Shown piece after piece: positions 18,786 through 29,400 of a stretch of 64,000 nt of DNA. The DNA is from Thraustochytrium sp. TN22 (Eukaryota; Sar; Bigyra; Thraustochytrida; Thraustochytriidae): the NCBI GenBank assembly GCA_013306675.1, contig JABLUY010000064.1:1-64000 (forward strand). Direction: 5' to 3'. Both the position numbers and the translations under genes were made by a program. The first letter of the stretch is position 1; each line of letters opens with the position of its first letter. Below the pieces are notes generated by a model. The model did not search any database and had not been told where the DNA came from. It was given only the letters and a program-made list of their open reading frames with translations.

Positions 18786-20984
18786 TTAGCCTGTTCCGTG
18801 GGCGCGGCCCTGGGTGAGGCGAAGGAACTCCCGCTCCGTGTCCTCCATGGAGCACGAGCTTGAGACACCTCCCCCACGACTCTCCGCACGAAACCCGAGC
18901 CCGCTAGAGGACAGTCTGCAGAGCTGCTGAAACTCCAAGAGCGCGTCGCGCTGCTGCTGGTCGCGGCTGCCCGCGGCCTGGCGGTCGGCGCTGAAGGAGG
19001 CGTCCTGCTGCATGGTAAAGGGGAAATCAGATGAGGAACCGATCGAGCCCTTGGAGCGCGCCAGGACATCGCCGAATTCGCTCAAAAACCTTCCAGCCAC
19101 AGCATCCACATCCTCCTCCGCAAGATGCCACGGCATCTCGAGCGGTACGAGCCGGAAGTTGCGGTAGGAGGCAGCGCGACCATCGGCCGGGGCCATTCCG
19201 CCGCCGGCCCGTGCCGACGCGGCGGACCACCGCCGCGTCAGAGCGCCTTGGGATCCGTCGCCGGGCGGGGTGCTGATCCTGGCGCCAGAACGGCTGCTCG
19301 ATCGTGCCTCGACAGCACCAGCGGCAGCGGTGTGGTGGTCGCGCCATGTCGTCCTCGCGCGGAAAGGATCCATCGCCAGTGCGCTGCGCGGCTCCGGAAG
19401 GCTCGTAGACGCTGCCGCGGCCGGGACCTCGTCCGAGCCCCCTGCGCGCGGCAGCGACGTCTGGCTCGCCCGCTTGCCCGAGTCGCGCAGGCCAAAGCCG
19501 TCCGTGATCTCACGCATGGACTGATCGAGCGAGCTCAGCGAACGCAGCAGCTGCTGCGACGACTGCAGCGAGGCAGACATGGACTCCATCTCCGCGCCTT
19601 TGAGCGAGGGGTACCGCCGGCCGCTCGGAAAGTAAACATGGGTCAGCCGCGTTGGCAGCGAGTGCGGCGCGTGGAGCGCCTCCTCCGCCCCGCTGCTCCC
19701 AGCGCCAGCACCAGCGCCGGCACTGGCGCCGGCACCGGCGCCAGCACCGGCGCCAGCACCGGCGCCGGCGACGCTATTGCTCCCGGCCGCCGTGGCGGCG
19801 GACCCGCTATACGCGTAAAACACCACCTCTCCGGGAGAGCTCACGGCGCCCACCACGCTACGTGAGGCGTCCACGTCCGGCAGCGCTGTCGCCGCGCGCC
19901 GAAAGGGCGCCAGCGACCGTCGCTCGGCCCGCCCGCTCTCAGTTGTGCTGCGTCCTGCCGCCAAGCCCGCCGACCCGCCGGCGGGCAGCGAGGTGGCCGT
20001 CGGGCCCTTTGGCTGCGCCTGGCGCTCGCCCGGCAAGCCACCGCTGCCGCTGCTGCCGCCACGGCCCACCGGAATGGCAAGCGGCCGGCTTCCCGGCGCA
20101 CGGGCGCCGCGCTTCGCCTCGGCGTCGGGCCCCGTCGTACGCAAGTCTGCGGCTTTGACAAGGACCGGGGCGGCCAGGCCCGCGGCGCTCAGGTCGGCGA
20201 GGTAGTTCACGCTCGCCTCCAGGTAGACGCCGTCCACGAGGACCGCCGGCAGCGAGACCTCAGCCCGCTCTAGCGACGGCTGGAGCGCCTCAAAGCCGGC
20301 GCTGGCCGCGCCGGCCTCGCCTGGGCTCGTCGACACCGAAACATGATGGACAACCTTCCGCCCGCGCACGAGGCGCGAAGTCGGCAATGCGGCCGCGAGA
20401 GAGAGAAGCGAGCGCAAGAAGACCGCGCAGCGCCGCGCAGCCTGTGTATCGGGCCGGCGCGGCGCCCCCGCCGCGCCGGCCTGCGACACCGTGTCCGCCG
20501 TGGATGCGCTGCCGAAGCTCTCGTGCCCGCGGTCGCGCAGCCCCTGTGCGGCGTCCGCCGCCACAAGCGCCACGCGCCAGCGCTCCAGCAGCACGGAGCC
20601 CTGTGCCGCGCCCGCGCCCGCGCCTTCCTGGCCCATGTTCGCCTCCTCCGCGCCCTCCTCGTCGCGCACTAGCACGGCCTCCACCAGGGCCTGCGCCAGG
20701 GAACCGGCGGGGGGCGCGGCCGGCAGCTCCAGCGCCGCCGCGGCCTCCGCGCTGTGCGCGCACGTCCGCGCACGCAGCCCGAAGCGCGCCGCCGCCGCCG
20801 CCGCGGCGGCTCGCTCCTGCTCCTCGGCCGTCTCCGCCGCCGCCGCCGCCGCCGCCGACAACGACGACGACGAGGAGGAGGCCGCTGCGCCGCCGGGGCA
20901 CGCCGCGCAGCGCCGCGCCGCCAGCAACGCCACGGCGCCGCGCGCCGCCGCCGCCGCCGCGCCGCCGCCCGCCGCCGCCTCCAT
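18786..20984 (-). CDS. Unrecognised Ala/Gly/Ser-rich protein
   Basis: A 732-residue frame converging on the CYB5D1-like gene (239 bp between stops). The N-terminal third is Ala-rich, and a Gly-Ala-Gly-Ala run lies near residues 410-435. Parts look like ordered protein: a stretch around SLPAVLVDGVYLEASVNYL (about 250-270), and a C-terminal section with LPTRLTHVYFPSGRRYPSL, SMSASLQSSQQLLRSLSSL, PLEMPWHLAEEDVDAVA and LLEFQQLCRLSSSGLGF. No domain is recognised. It starts 397 bp from the divergent kinesin-9-like gene. The true start may be internal, since the first residues are compositionally biased. Confidence 0.6.
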   Translation of the reverse strand: MEAAAGGGAAAAAARGAVALLAARRCAACPGGAAASSSSSSLSAAAAAAAETAEEQERAAAAAAAARFGLRARTCAHSAEAAAALELPAAPPAGSLAQALVEAVLVRDEEGAEEANMGQEGAGAGAAQGSVLLERWRVALVAADAAQGLRDRGHESFGSASTADTVSQAGAAGAPRRPDTQAARRCAVFLRSLLSLAAALPTSRLVRGRKVVHHVSVSTSPGEAGAASAGFEALQPSLERAEVSLPAVLVDGVYLEASVNYLADLSAAGLAAPVLVKAADLRTTGPDAEAKRGARAPGSRPLAIPVGRGGSSGSGGLPGERQAQPKGPTATSLPAGGSAGLAAGRSTTESGRAERRSLAPFRRAATALPDVDASRSVVGAVSSPGEVVFYAYSGSAATAAGSNSVAGAGAGAGAGAGAGASAGAGAGAGSSGAEEALHAPHSLPTRLTHVYFPSGRRYPSLKGAEMESMSASLQSSQQLLRSLSSLDQSMREITDGFGLRDSGKRASQTSLPRAGGSDEVPAAAASTSLPEPRSALAMDPFRARTTWRDHHTAAAGAVEARSSSRSGARISTPPGDGSQGALTRRWSAASARAGGGMAPADGRAASYRNFRLVPLEMPWHLAEEDVDAVAGRFLSEFGDVLARSKGSIGSSSDFPFTMQQDASFSADRQAAGSRDQQQRDALLEFQQLCRLSSSGLGFRAESRGGGVSSSCSMEDTEREFLRLTQGRAHGTG

Positions 20985-21381
20985 CGCGGCCGGCGCGCGC
21001 GCTCCGGTTCTGCCGCGCGCGCAGCGCCCGTGCCGCCGCGGGCGGGCTCGCCGCGGAATCCTTCTCTCTCTCTCTCGCGCGCGACGGCGGCCGCGTCACA
21101 GAGGCGGCAGGATGAAAGCGCGCTTCCCGCTTTCCGCGCCCTTTTCCGCGCGCCGCGCGGCGCGGCGCGGCGCGCCTCGCCTCGCCTCGCCTCGCCCGCT
21201 GCTCGCGGCGGCGCGCGGCGCCTGCGGGCGGGCGGGGCAGGGCGGCGGCGCGCCCCGCGGGACGCAGAACCGGGCCCGCGCGGGCGCGGACCTGGCCGCG
21301 CCGGGCGCGCGATGCCTGCCTGCTCGCTGCTCTACAGCTAGTAGCTAGAGAGCAGCTAGCTAGCAGCTAGAGCGCGCCGCC
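20985..21381. promoter_or_regulatory. Divergent intergenic region (732-residue gene / kinesin-9-like gene)
   Basis: 397 bp between two divergent starts. It holds a CT run (about 21063-21077), CGCCT/GGCGC repeats and, 10-50 bp before the kinesin ATG, a CTAG-rich tract at 21331-21372. Confidence 0.45.
21331..21372. repeat. CTAG-rich tract just upstream of the kinesin start
   Basis: Repeated agctag/ctagct units directly before the start codon of the kinesin gene. Similar tracts occur upstream of the 1009-residue protein gene (about 51047-51057) and the tetraspanin gene (about 59640-59653), and elsewhere in the window. Confidence 0.7.
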
Positions 21382-24228
21382 GTGCCCATGCCCAGCGCAG
21401 CACAGCACGGCGCGACTCGCCGGCCGCGGCGCGGCGCGCGACGCCGCCGCGCGTGCGCAGCGACCACCCCCCCCGCCCGCACGCACGCACGCACGCGCCG
21501 ACGCCGCCGCCGCGCCCGGCCCGGCCAGCCTCGCGGCGCCGGAGCAGGCCCAGGGGCGGGACAGGCGGCGGCAGTCCCGGCCGCGGAGACGTTGAGCAGC
21601 ACCTCCGAGTCGAGCTGCTTGAGCAGCACCAGCGCCGCGGACTCGGACTCGGACTCGGACGCGGACCCGGACTCGGACCCGGACTCGGAGGCGGCCGAGC
21701 CCGGGGCGCGAAGCGGCAGGCGAGATCGCGGCGGAGGCCGCGCGGGGCCAGCGGGCGCGCGGCCCAGCGGCCTGCTCCGGCGCCGCAGCATGCGGGAGGA
21801 CGAGGAGCAGGAGGAGCGGGAGAAGGGGGAGCGGGAGGGGCGGGAGGAGCCCCTGGAGACGCTCGAGCAGACGCGACAAGAGCAGCGGCGGCAGCAGCAG
21901 CAGCAGGAGGAGGAGGCGACGCAGCTGGCTGGAATGCAGGCGGGCAAGACGCAGCGCGTGCGAGTGTTCGTGCGGCCACGGCCGGTGGGGGAGCGGGAGG
22001 AGTCGGCGCTGGAGGGCCAAGGCAGCGAGGCGGCACGCAGGGCCACAGTGGCCTTGGACACGGGCCGCGGGCACGTGCGCGTGAGCGTGAAGCGGGACCC
22101 GCGCCATGCGCACGGCAAGGCGGACGCCGGCGAGGAGCAGTGGAATTTCAGATTCGATGGCGTCATGGCGCCAGACACCACGCAGGAGGAGGTCTTCGAG
22201 CGCTGCGTGCCGGCGCTCCTGCAGGACTTGATGCGCGGCTACAACGGGACCATCCTCGCGTACGGCCAGACCGGGGCCGGCAAGACGCACACCATGTCCG
22301 GGTCGGGGAGGCACGCGCAGGGGCGCGGGCTTGCGGCCAGGACCATCGCAGCGCTCTTTGGCGCCATTGAGAGCGCCACGTGCGGGTCCGCCTACACGGT
22401 GCGCATGTCCTTTCTGGAGATCTACAAGGAGCAGCTCTATGACCTGCTCGCAGAAGACGCTGGGGCGGGTGCAGAGGACGCGGTGCGCCCGCACACGACG
22501 GCCGGGGCGCCGCCGGCCTCCGCCAAGCGTGCCATCCGCGGCAGCTTCCGCTTCGCGGCGGGCGTCGGCGCAAGCGGGGCAGGGGATCACGACGAGGGTC
22601 GCACGCTTCGGGGCCTGAGCCGGCGCGTGGTGCGCTGCGAGGAGGACGCGCTCGCGCGACTCTTCGAAGGCGAGACCAACCGCGCGATCGCCTCGCACGA
22701 GCTCAACTATTCATCCACGCGCTCGCACTGCGTCATCACCCTGTGGGTTGAGCGCCGCGGCCAGGAGGCAGACCCGGACAGCGGCGTGCTGCAGGAACGC
22801 GTCACCAGCGCCAAGCTGCACCTCGTGGACCTCGCCGGCTCGGAGCGCGTGCTCAAGACCAACTCTGAGGGTGCCGTCCTGCAAGAGGCCAAGGCCATCA
22901 ACAAGTCTCTCAGCTTTCTGGAGCAGGTCGTCATCGCGCTTGCTAACGCCAAGACGGAGCACGTTCCGTACCGACGCAGCCTGCTCACGCAGTTCCTGCA
23001 GGACTCCCTCGGCGGAAACTGCAAGAGTCTACTTATCGCGTGCATCTGGCCGGCCGTCGCGCACGCCGAGCAGACGCTCGCCACCTTACGCTTCGCCTCG
23101 CGCATGATGCGCGTCAAGAACATGCCGGTCAGGAACAAGACCGCCGACGTCGCACCTGAGGTCGTGCAGGCCTACAAGCGCGAGATCCGCCTACTGCGCG
23201 AGGAGCTCGCGCTCCGGGACGCCTTTGCAGCGTGCTCCGTGCAGGACTCGGGCCCGCTCGCGCAGCACCTTCCCTACGGCCCCGAACTGCGCGAGGTTCT
23301 CCGCGCTGACGCGCAGCGCTTCCTTCAGGACGGCGACACGTCCGCGTTGCGCGTGCAGAGCCTCCGCCATGTTTACACGCTCCTGGAGCTCGTGCGTGAG
23401 ACCGCGTTGTCTGAGCGCGCTCGCGCGACGGGTGGCCTCCTCGCGCGCTCGCGCGACGCGGGTGTTTCACAGCCACGGCGCCGCAATTCGCGCGGCCCGA
23501 CTGCCAACGAGGAGGATGGGGACGATGAGGACGAGGCGAGCCTGGACGAGGAAGCTGGAGGCGCGAGCTCGAGCCCCATCAAGGTCAGAGCAGAAGGCCT
23601 CGTCTCGGAGGAACCGCTGCCACGGGCTGCTCCTTCGCAGTTGCATCCGCCGCAGCATCAGCCGCAGCGACCCCGGCCGCCATTCGCCGCGGCGCCCCGG
23701 GCCTCGTCGCGGCCCCGACCTGGGCCGCGGCCGCGCTTCAAGAACCATGCGGCTCGCGTCGAGCTCGTCCCGGAGGAAGCACGGACGCGAGTGGAGGGCG
23801 AAGGAGACACCGCGTCGAGCGGGCCCGGCCCGGAGTTGCCAGGCGCCCCTGGTAGCAGCGACGAGGCCTCGCGCGAGAAGCTCTTCGCGAGATTTCGCGC
23901 AGATGCTGCGGCCGGCGCGCCTCATTTTGCGGCCGTGGAGGAGTCCAAGCGTGGCCTCGTGCGTCTCAAGGCGCAAGCCAAGGAGGCGCGAGCCAAGGTA
24001 AATGCGTCCAAGGAGCGCCTTGACGAGCTCTTGCGCCTGGTTCAGGAGGCGGCGGGCGAGCCGGAGTCCGTGGTGATTGAGCGTCTACGTGCCGAGAAGG
24101 CCGAGTACCGGTTGAACGCGGACGTGCTCAAGGAGACCAAGTCGGAGGTGGCCTATGCCACGCAGGTGCTCAAGACTTGCCGTGAGCGCGTCGCCAAGGC
24201 CTTTGACGAATGGATGCAGCAAACCTGA
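21382..24228 (+). CDS. Kinesin-9-like motor protein (KIF9/KIF6 family)
   Basis: The 948-residue protein carries an N-terminal kinesin motor at about 193-575. Visible motifs are RVFVRPRPVGERE at its start, P-loop GQTGAGKT (295-302), switch I NYSSTRSH (443-450), switch II DLAGSE (483-488), then LTQFLQDSLGGNCKSLLI and LATLRFASRMMRV. After the motor comes YKREIRLLREELALRD, typical of the kinesin-9 neck region. The C-terminal 100 residues are a charged coiled coil (ESKRGLVRLKAQAKEARAKV through VAKAFDEWMQ) resembling the KIF9 tail. Kinesin-9 proteins act in flagella, at the central pair and in beating control. The first 190 residues are low-complexity (Arg, Ser/Asp, Gln and Glu runs). An internal ATG at 21790 would give 812 residues and still include the whole motor, so the start is uncertain. 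The CYB5D1-like gene lies nearby. Confidence 0.92.
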   Translation: MPMPSAAQHGATRRPRRGARRRRACAATTPPARTHARTRRRRRRARPGQPRGAGAGPGAGQAAAVPAAETLSSTSESSCLSSTSAADSDSDSDADPDSDPDSEAAEPGARSGRRDRGGGRAGPAGARPSGLLRRRSMREDEEQEEREKGEREGREEPLETLEQTRQEQRRQQQQQEEEATQLAGMQAGKTQRVRVFVRPRPVGEREESALEGQGSEAARRATVALDTGRGHVRVSVKRDPRHAHGKADAGEEQWNFRFDGVMAPDTTQEEVFERCVPALLQDLMRGYNGTILAYGQTGAGKTHTMSGSGRHAQGRGLAARTIAALFGAIESATCGSAYTVRMSFLEIYKEQLYDLLAEDAGAGAEDAVRPHTTAGAPPASAKRAIRGSFRFAAGVGASGAGDHDEGRTLRGLSRRVVRCEEDALARLFEGETNRAIASHELNYSSTRSHCVITLWVERRGQEADPDSGVLQERVTSAKLHLVDLAGSERVLKTNSEGAVLQEAKAINKSLSFLEQVVIALANAKTEHVPYRRSLLTQFLQDSLGGNCKSLLIACIWPAVAHAEQTLATLRFASRMMRVKNMPVRNKTADVAPEVVQAYKREIRLLREELALRDAFAACSVQDSGPLAQHLPYGPELREVLRADAQRFLQDGDTSALRVQSLRHVYTLLELVRETALSERARATGGLLARSRDAGVSQPRRRNSRGPTANEEDGDDEDEASLDEEAGGASSSPIKVRAEGLVSEEPLPRAAPSQLHPPQHQPQRPRPPFAAAPRASSRPRPGPRPRFKNHAARVELVPEEARTRVEGEGDTASSGPGPELPGAPGSSDEASREKLFARFRADAAAGAPHFAAVEESKRGLVRLKAQAKEARAKVNASKERLDELLRLVQEAAGEPESVVIERLRAEKAEYRLNADVLKETKSEVAYATQVLKTCRERVAKAFDEWMQQT

Positions 24229-24413
24229 CAACGAATGCCAAGTCCACAAGACTCCGGGGTCCCGCAGGGAGGAAGAAGAATACTCGCAAACAAACGAACG
24301 ACTCGGTGAGATAGTAAGATAGCAAGAAGGAGAGCACGCACGTGGATGATACTGGAACACGACTCGCAGGACACCTAGCTCGCTTCTCGCATTGCGCGTC
24401 GCAAGCAAGCAAG

Positions 24414-25640
24414 CTAGGAGCCGCGCGCTGGTTCGCTGAGCGGCGTGGACGTCGGGCTGGGCTCATGACTCGCCTGCGCGGACTCGCAAATGCGCTGCAT
24501 CATGCTGAGCTCCGCGCGGCTTTGCAAGGTCGGGTCCTGCGCGAGCGAGCGCGCCATCATGCCGACGGACTGCACAGCCTGCAGCAGCTCGAGCTTCTCG
24601 CGCTGGGCCTTGCGCTCCCGGATGCGCGAGGCGGCCACCGCGTGGTTCGAGGCACGCTGCGGAGGTTGGTCCAAGACCGCCGTCTCGCGCGCCGCCTGCA
24701 TCTCGTCGCGGAAGTTCTGCACCAGCTCCTCGAAGGACTCCTCGACGGCATTCATATGCCGCTTCAGGGCCCGGCCCAGCGAGGCCGGCGCGCTGCTGGC
24801 GTCCACGCCCGCGCGTGCGTCCGCGGCACGGCGCGGGTACCCGAGAAGGTCTTCGCACTTGTGCATGTAGGCAAAGATCGGCTCCGCGAGTTCTTTCGGC
24901 GCCGCCACAGAAGAGGTCGCGGCCGGGCCTGCGGATGCCGGTGCCGACGCCTGCTCGGGGCCTGGCGACGGCGCGAGGCGCGGTGCCATCCGCTTGAGCT
25001 TGGCCTCGGCCGCCTTGACCCTGGCGGCGGCCGCGGCCACCTTGCGCTCGCGCGCCTCAACACGGCCCTCGCGCTTGCCCACGCGGATCTGCCGGTCTGA
25101 GAGCGTGCGCAGCTGCTCCTGGGCCGCGTCGCGCTCGTGCCGCAGCTGGCCCACCTCGCGGCGCAGCGCGTCATTCTCGGATTGCAGCTCGGCCTCGAAC
25201 TTGCGCACATCCAGCACGGCCAGCTCAAAGAGGTCCTCGAAGAGCTCTCTGTGCGCCTCCAGCTCGGGCGCGCGCAGCGCGCTCACCAGCCGGCTCAGCG
25301 AGCTCGGCGTGCTCCGTGACGGCGACGGCGAGGACCACTGCGGGGCCTTTGCCGTGGCATTCTCCGGCGTCGAGGCTGCCGGCGCCGGCGCCCCGAGGGG
25401 GCCGTCGTGCTCCTCGGCGCGCGACTTCATCTCGCTCGCCGGCAGCGCCTGCGCCTGCACCTGGCCCACTACCTGCACCGAGGTGGTCCGCGTGTACGTC
25501 TGCGTCTGTGTCTGCGTCTGTGTCTGCGTCTGCGTCTGCGTAGGCTCGCCCGCCTCCGCGTCGCGCTTCTTGCGGCGCAGAAACGCCTCGGCGCGCTCCA
25601 GCAGGCCCGGCGCGCCCAGCCCGGCGCGCCCGTCGTCCAT
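24414..25640 (-). CDS. Coiled-coil protein of unknown function
   Basis: I take the ATG at 25640, giving 408 residues. The frame stays open to 26471, but that extension runs under the start of the FANCM gene and is Arg/Pro/Ala-rich. The protein opens with LLERAEAFLRRKKRDAEAGE, then a Thr-Gln repeat written by GTCTGC units (25489-25541). A long coiled coil follows (about 140-235: HRELFEDLFELAVLDVRKFE, SENDALRREVGQLRHERD, GRVEARERKVAAAAARVKAA), then a second helical region (IFAYMHKCEDLLGYPRRA, MNAVEESFEELVQNFRDEMQ, EKLELLQAVQSVGMMARSL). No family is recognised; a structural or trafficking role would be a guess. It converges with the kinesin gene (185 bp) and diverges from the FANCM gene. Confidence 0.7.
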   Translation of the reverse strand: MDDGRAGLGAPGLLERAEAFLRRKKRDAEAGEPTQTQTQTQTQTQTQTYTRTTSVQVVGQVQAQALPASEMKSRAEEHDGPLGAPAPAASTPENATAKAPQWSSPSPSRSTPSSLSRLVSALRAPELEAHRELFEDLFELAVLDVRKFEAELQSENDALRREVGQLRHERDAAQEQLRTLSDRQIRVGKREGRVEARERKVAAAAARVKAAEAKLKRMAPRLAPSPGPEQASAPASAGPAATSSVAAPKELAEPIFAYMHKCEDLLGYPRRAADARAGVDASSAPASLGRALKRHMNAVEESFEELVQNFRDEMQAARETAVLDQPPQRASNHAVAASRIRERKAQREKLELLQAVQSVGMMARSLAQDPTLQSRAELSMMQRICESAQASHEPSPTSTPLSEPARGS

Positions 25641-26044
25641 GGCAGACCCGCGCCGCGCCGCGCCAAGCAAGGCTGACTGCGTGCCGCAGTCTGGGCCCGA
25701 GCCCGAGCCCGAGCTCTGGTGCAAGTTCGCTCTCTCTCGTGATCTGCGATTCTGCGACGGCAGCCGTTGCGCCGCTTGCGCGGTGGCCGCCCGCGAGCCG
25801 CGCCGCGGCGTGCGCAACGCATCGTGACGGTTAGTCCCGTTCCGCGGCGCCGCCCGGGCTCCAAGGAGAAGGAGGAGGAGGAGGAGGAGGAGGAGGAGGA
25901 GGAGGAGGAGGAGAGGGAGGGGACCGCGCCGCCAAGCGCCGCCGAGCTCGGCAGAGGCCGAACCCGTCGGCCCGGCCCGGGGCGGGGTGGGGCGGCGCGG
26001 CGCGGCGCGGCGCGGCGGCCGCCCGCGGGCCCGCCACGACCACG
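25641..26044. promoter_or_regulatory. Divergent intergenic region (coiled-coil gene / FANCM gene)
   Basis: 404 bp between two starts. It contains a GGA trinucleotide run at about 25861-25920 and a GGCGC/GCGGC run at about 25990-26020 just before the FANCM ATG. Confidence 0.45.
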
Positions 26045-26417
26045 ATGAGCGACGAGCTGCTGGAGAGCGGCGAGCTGCTAGAGATGTTGGAACGCGCGGA
26101 GCAGATGCACGCGCAGCAAGGCAAGGCGCAGGCGAGGCGCAAGCCGGAGCAGGCGCTCGTGCGCCGCGCGAATACCAGGCCGTGCACGTGCGGATTTCGG
26201 AGCTCGCAGCGCGTGGGCGGCGGCGGTGGCGGCGGCGTCGGAGGCGACGTCTGCGACTTTTGCGAGGGCTCGCTACTGCCGCAGCAGCAGGCGAAGCGGG
26301 CGCAGCAGAAGGTCCAGCAGGCCGTAGAGCCGTCGACATTGGACCCCGCGCGCAAGGCGGCCTTCTCCGCTCCGAGCCGCCCCTCCGCATCCTCATCCTC
26401 CTCGTCCGCTTCGACGT

Positions 26418-26448
<31 letters not shown>

Positions 26449-29400
26449 CTCGTCGCTGTTGCCGGCGACATCTGGCAACCAAGGACGCAATGCGAACCTA
26501 GGGAGCGTCATCACTCCAGGCTCGAATCCTGGGCGAAGCCGGTACTTTGCGTCCATGAAACTGGGCGACTCACACATGCCAAACTCGACCAAGACCTTCA
26601 CGAACACGGCCAAGCCGGCGACCTCAGCCCCAACCACGCACAGTAGCACGAGCCGACCCAAAAAGGCTCTGCTTGGGTCGCTCGGCGCGTCAAATCCATG
26701 GTCGCGCGCCCAGCGCGGGGGCGCAGGGGCACGCCGGAAGCAGGAGGCGGAGGACCATGACGACGACGACGACGAGATGGCCGCCGACATCGCGCCGCCG
26801 GTGCCGCACGATGAGGAGGCCATAAAGACGTGGGTGTTTCCGATGAGTGAGTCGTACGCGAAACGCGAGTACCAGTTCAGCATCATCAAGGCGGCACTGC
26901 TGCGCAACACGCTGGTGGTCCTGCCGACCGGCCTTGGCAAAACCTTCATCGCCGCGGTGGTCATGTACAACATGCTGCGCTGGTTTCCCACGGGCAAGAT
27001 CATCTTCGTGGCGCCTACCAAACCGCTGGTCTCGCAGCAGGTGGAGGCGTGCCACCGCATCGTGGGCATTGACGAGTCCATCACGAGCCGCATGATGGGC
27101 ACGGTGAACGCGAGCACGCGTAAGGCACTCTGGGAGGAGCGCCGGCTCTTCTATTGCACGCCGCAGACGGCAGAAAACGACTGCAAGAACGGGTTTGTGC
27201 CCATGGACAAGGTGGTGTGCGTGGTGATTGATGAGGCGCACCGCGCCACGGGCAACTACGCCTTCGTGAACCTGGTCAAGGAGCTGCGGTCCCGGTCGCA
27301 GAGCTTCCGCATCCTGGCGCTCAGTGCCACGCCCGGCAGCGACAAACAGCGTGTGCAGGATGTCGTGGATAACCTGTACGTGGCCAACATCGAGTACAAG
27401 TCAGAGATGGACCCGGACGTGAAGCCGTACGTCTTCAACAAGCTCATCAAAATCGTCGACGTCAAGGCGAGTTCCGGCATGGCGAACGTGCACATGCGCC
27501 TGCTGGACTTTGTGCGCCCGATCCACCGCTCGCTCATGGCGAGCAACGCCTGCCCGCCCATGTTGCGCCGCTCGCTCGACAAGCTGACAGCTGACATCGT
27601 CATCACGGCGCGCAACTCGCTGCACCACAACCCGCTGGCCGCCCCGATCCAGGAGGCGCGGCGAATCAGCGCCGACATGGGGGCACTCAGCACCCTTCTT
27701 CAAGGCGTCAAGTTTCTCTCGATCGAGGGCGTGCGGGGCATGGTCTCGCACTTTGAGCAGCAGCAGCGCCGCTCCAAGAACGCGAGGCTGGAGTCTATCT
27801 TCCGGGACAGGCGTTGGCGGTCCTTTCTGGACGATATGCGCTCGCTCGGCAATGATCCCGCCTCCAATCCCAAGGTGAGCAAGATGATTGAAGTGCTCAA
27901 TGAGCACTTCGAGCGCATGCGCACCGCCGGCCAGCAGACGAGCTGTATCATATTCGCACACTCGCGAATCACGGTGGCCGGTCTGGTGGAGGTCATTTCC
28001 GAGCGTACCGACCTGCGCGTCTCGCCCTTTGTGGGCCAGCGGTCCACCACGACCGCCAAGGACCGCGCCAAGGCGAAGATGGCGCGCGCATCGGCGCACA
28101 TCTCCGAGGCCGAGCTGGACATTGAAGACGAAGACGGGGATGCTGAGGACGACGATGGGGATGACGACGGCAGCGGCGAGGTCGACAGCGGACCGCGCGC
28201 GGACGCGGTTCAACCCGAGGAGAGCGTGGCGACGCGTGGCCAGAACCAAAAGGAGCAGCAGGCCATTATCAACAAATTCAAGAGCGGCGCGCTGGACGTC
28301 CTTGTGGCCACCTGTATCGGCGAGGAGGGCCTCGACATTGGGTCCGTTGACCTCATTGTGTGCTTCGATTCGCTCAAGTCGCCAGTACGCATGGTCCAGC
28401 GCTTCGGCCGGGCGGGCCGCAAGCGCAGCGGCTCCGTCGTGCTCCTGGTCAGCGAGGGCAAGGAGAAGAACGACCTCGTGGCCGGCACGGAGCGCTCGAA
28501 CAAGATCCACAAGCTGCTCCGCGAACGTCTGCCCTCCATCACGCTGCACCGCGCCGCAAACCCGCGCATGGTGCCCCGCGGCGTGCGCCCCGAGGTGGAC
28601 TATCGTCAGTTGGAAATTGGCGACTTTCGCGCTTCGCAGGTCGCCGGTGTCACGCCGCGCAAGCGCAAGTCCGTCGGGGCCAAGGGCACCGACAAGGACG
28701 TCAAGCGTCGCCAGTCCGACAACAATTGGGTCGCTGTGACTCCGCTGCGCCCGCTCACGGGCGCCGAGCGCCAGTACTATGACGACTTTGTACGCACAGC
28801 GCGCAAGCCCACCGACTCGCTCTTCGAATTTTCCATCTTCAACCGCAAGGACGAGATCGTGCCGGGCGGCGGCCTCGTCGATCCATCCTCGCGGACACGC
28901 GCCTACCTGCGTGTCAAGGACTTCATCGAGAAGCGCGCCTGGGAGGACGGCGCGGTGGACCTCTTCGAGGAGGGGACACTGCGGAACGGTGACAAGGCCG
29001 GCAGCAGGGACGAGGACCTGCTTTCGGAGGTGTCTCACCGCGATCGGCACGCCCGTGCCCGGCCCAAGGGCCCGCCTGCGCCCGACTGGAACGCCCGCTC
29101 CCAAGATGGCCCTGCCGCGGCGGCGCCTGTCGTGGAGGTGCTGGACCTGGTCGGTGCGGACTCCGGCTCGGAGGCTGCTGGCGACGATATGGAGCGCGAC
29201 GAGGACGATGTCGATGTGCCGGCAAGGGATTCGGATTCGGACGCGGACGAGAATGACGATGGGAACGTGGTCGCCGAGACAAAGTCTCAAGCGACCAAGG
29301 CGACCGAAGCGAACGATGCCGAGGAGTGGAAGCCCAGATTCGCCGTGGGGGACCAGGTCACGGTGCGCCCGCGCAAAGGCCCAGGGCCCTACAGGGCAGC

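Noticed and set aside
25641-26471. Extension of the coiled-coil gene frame under the FANCM start
   Set aside because: The residues are Arg/Pro/Ala-rich and overlap the FANCM N-terminus on the other strand. The ATG at 25640 begins sequence that looks like protein.
26505-26560. tRNA-like T arm (ccagg, ctcgaat loop, cctgg) inside the FANCM gene
   Set aside because: A perfect five-base stem and seven-base loop are present, but no matching acceptor stem or A box lies at the right distance upstream. It falls within a continuous coding frame.
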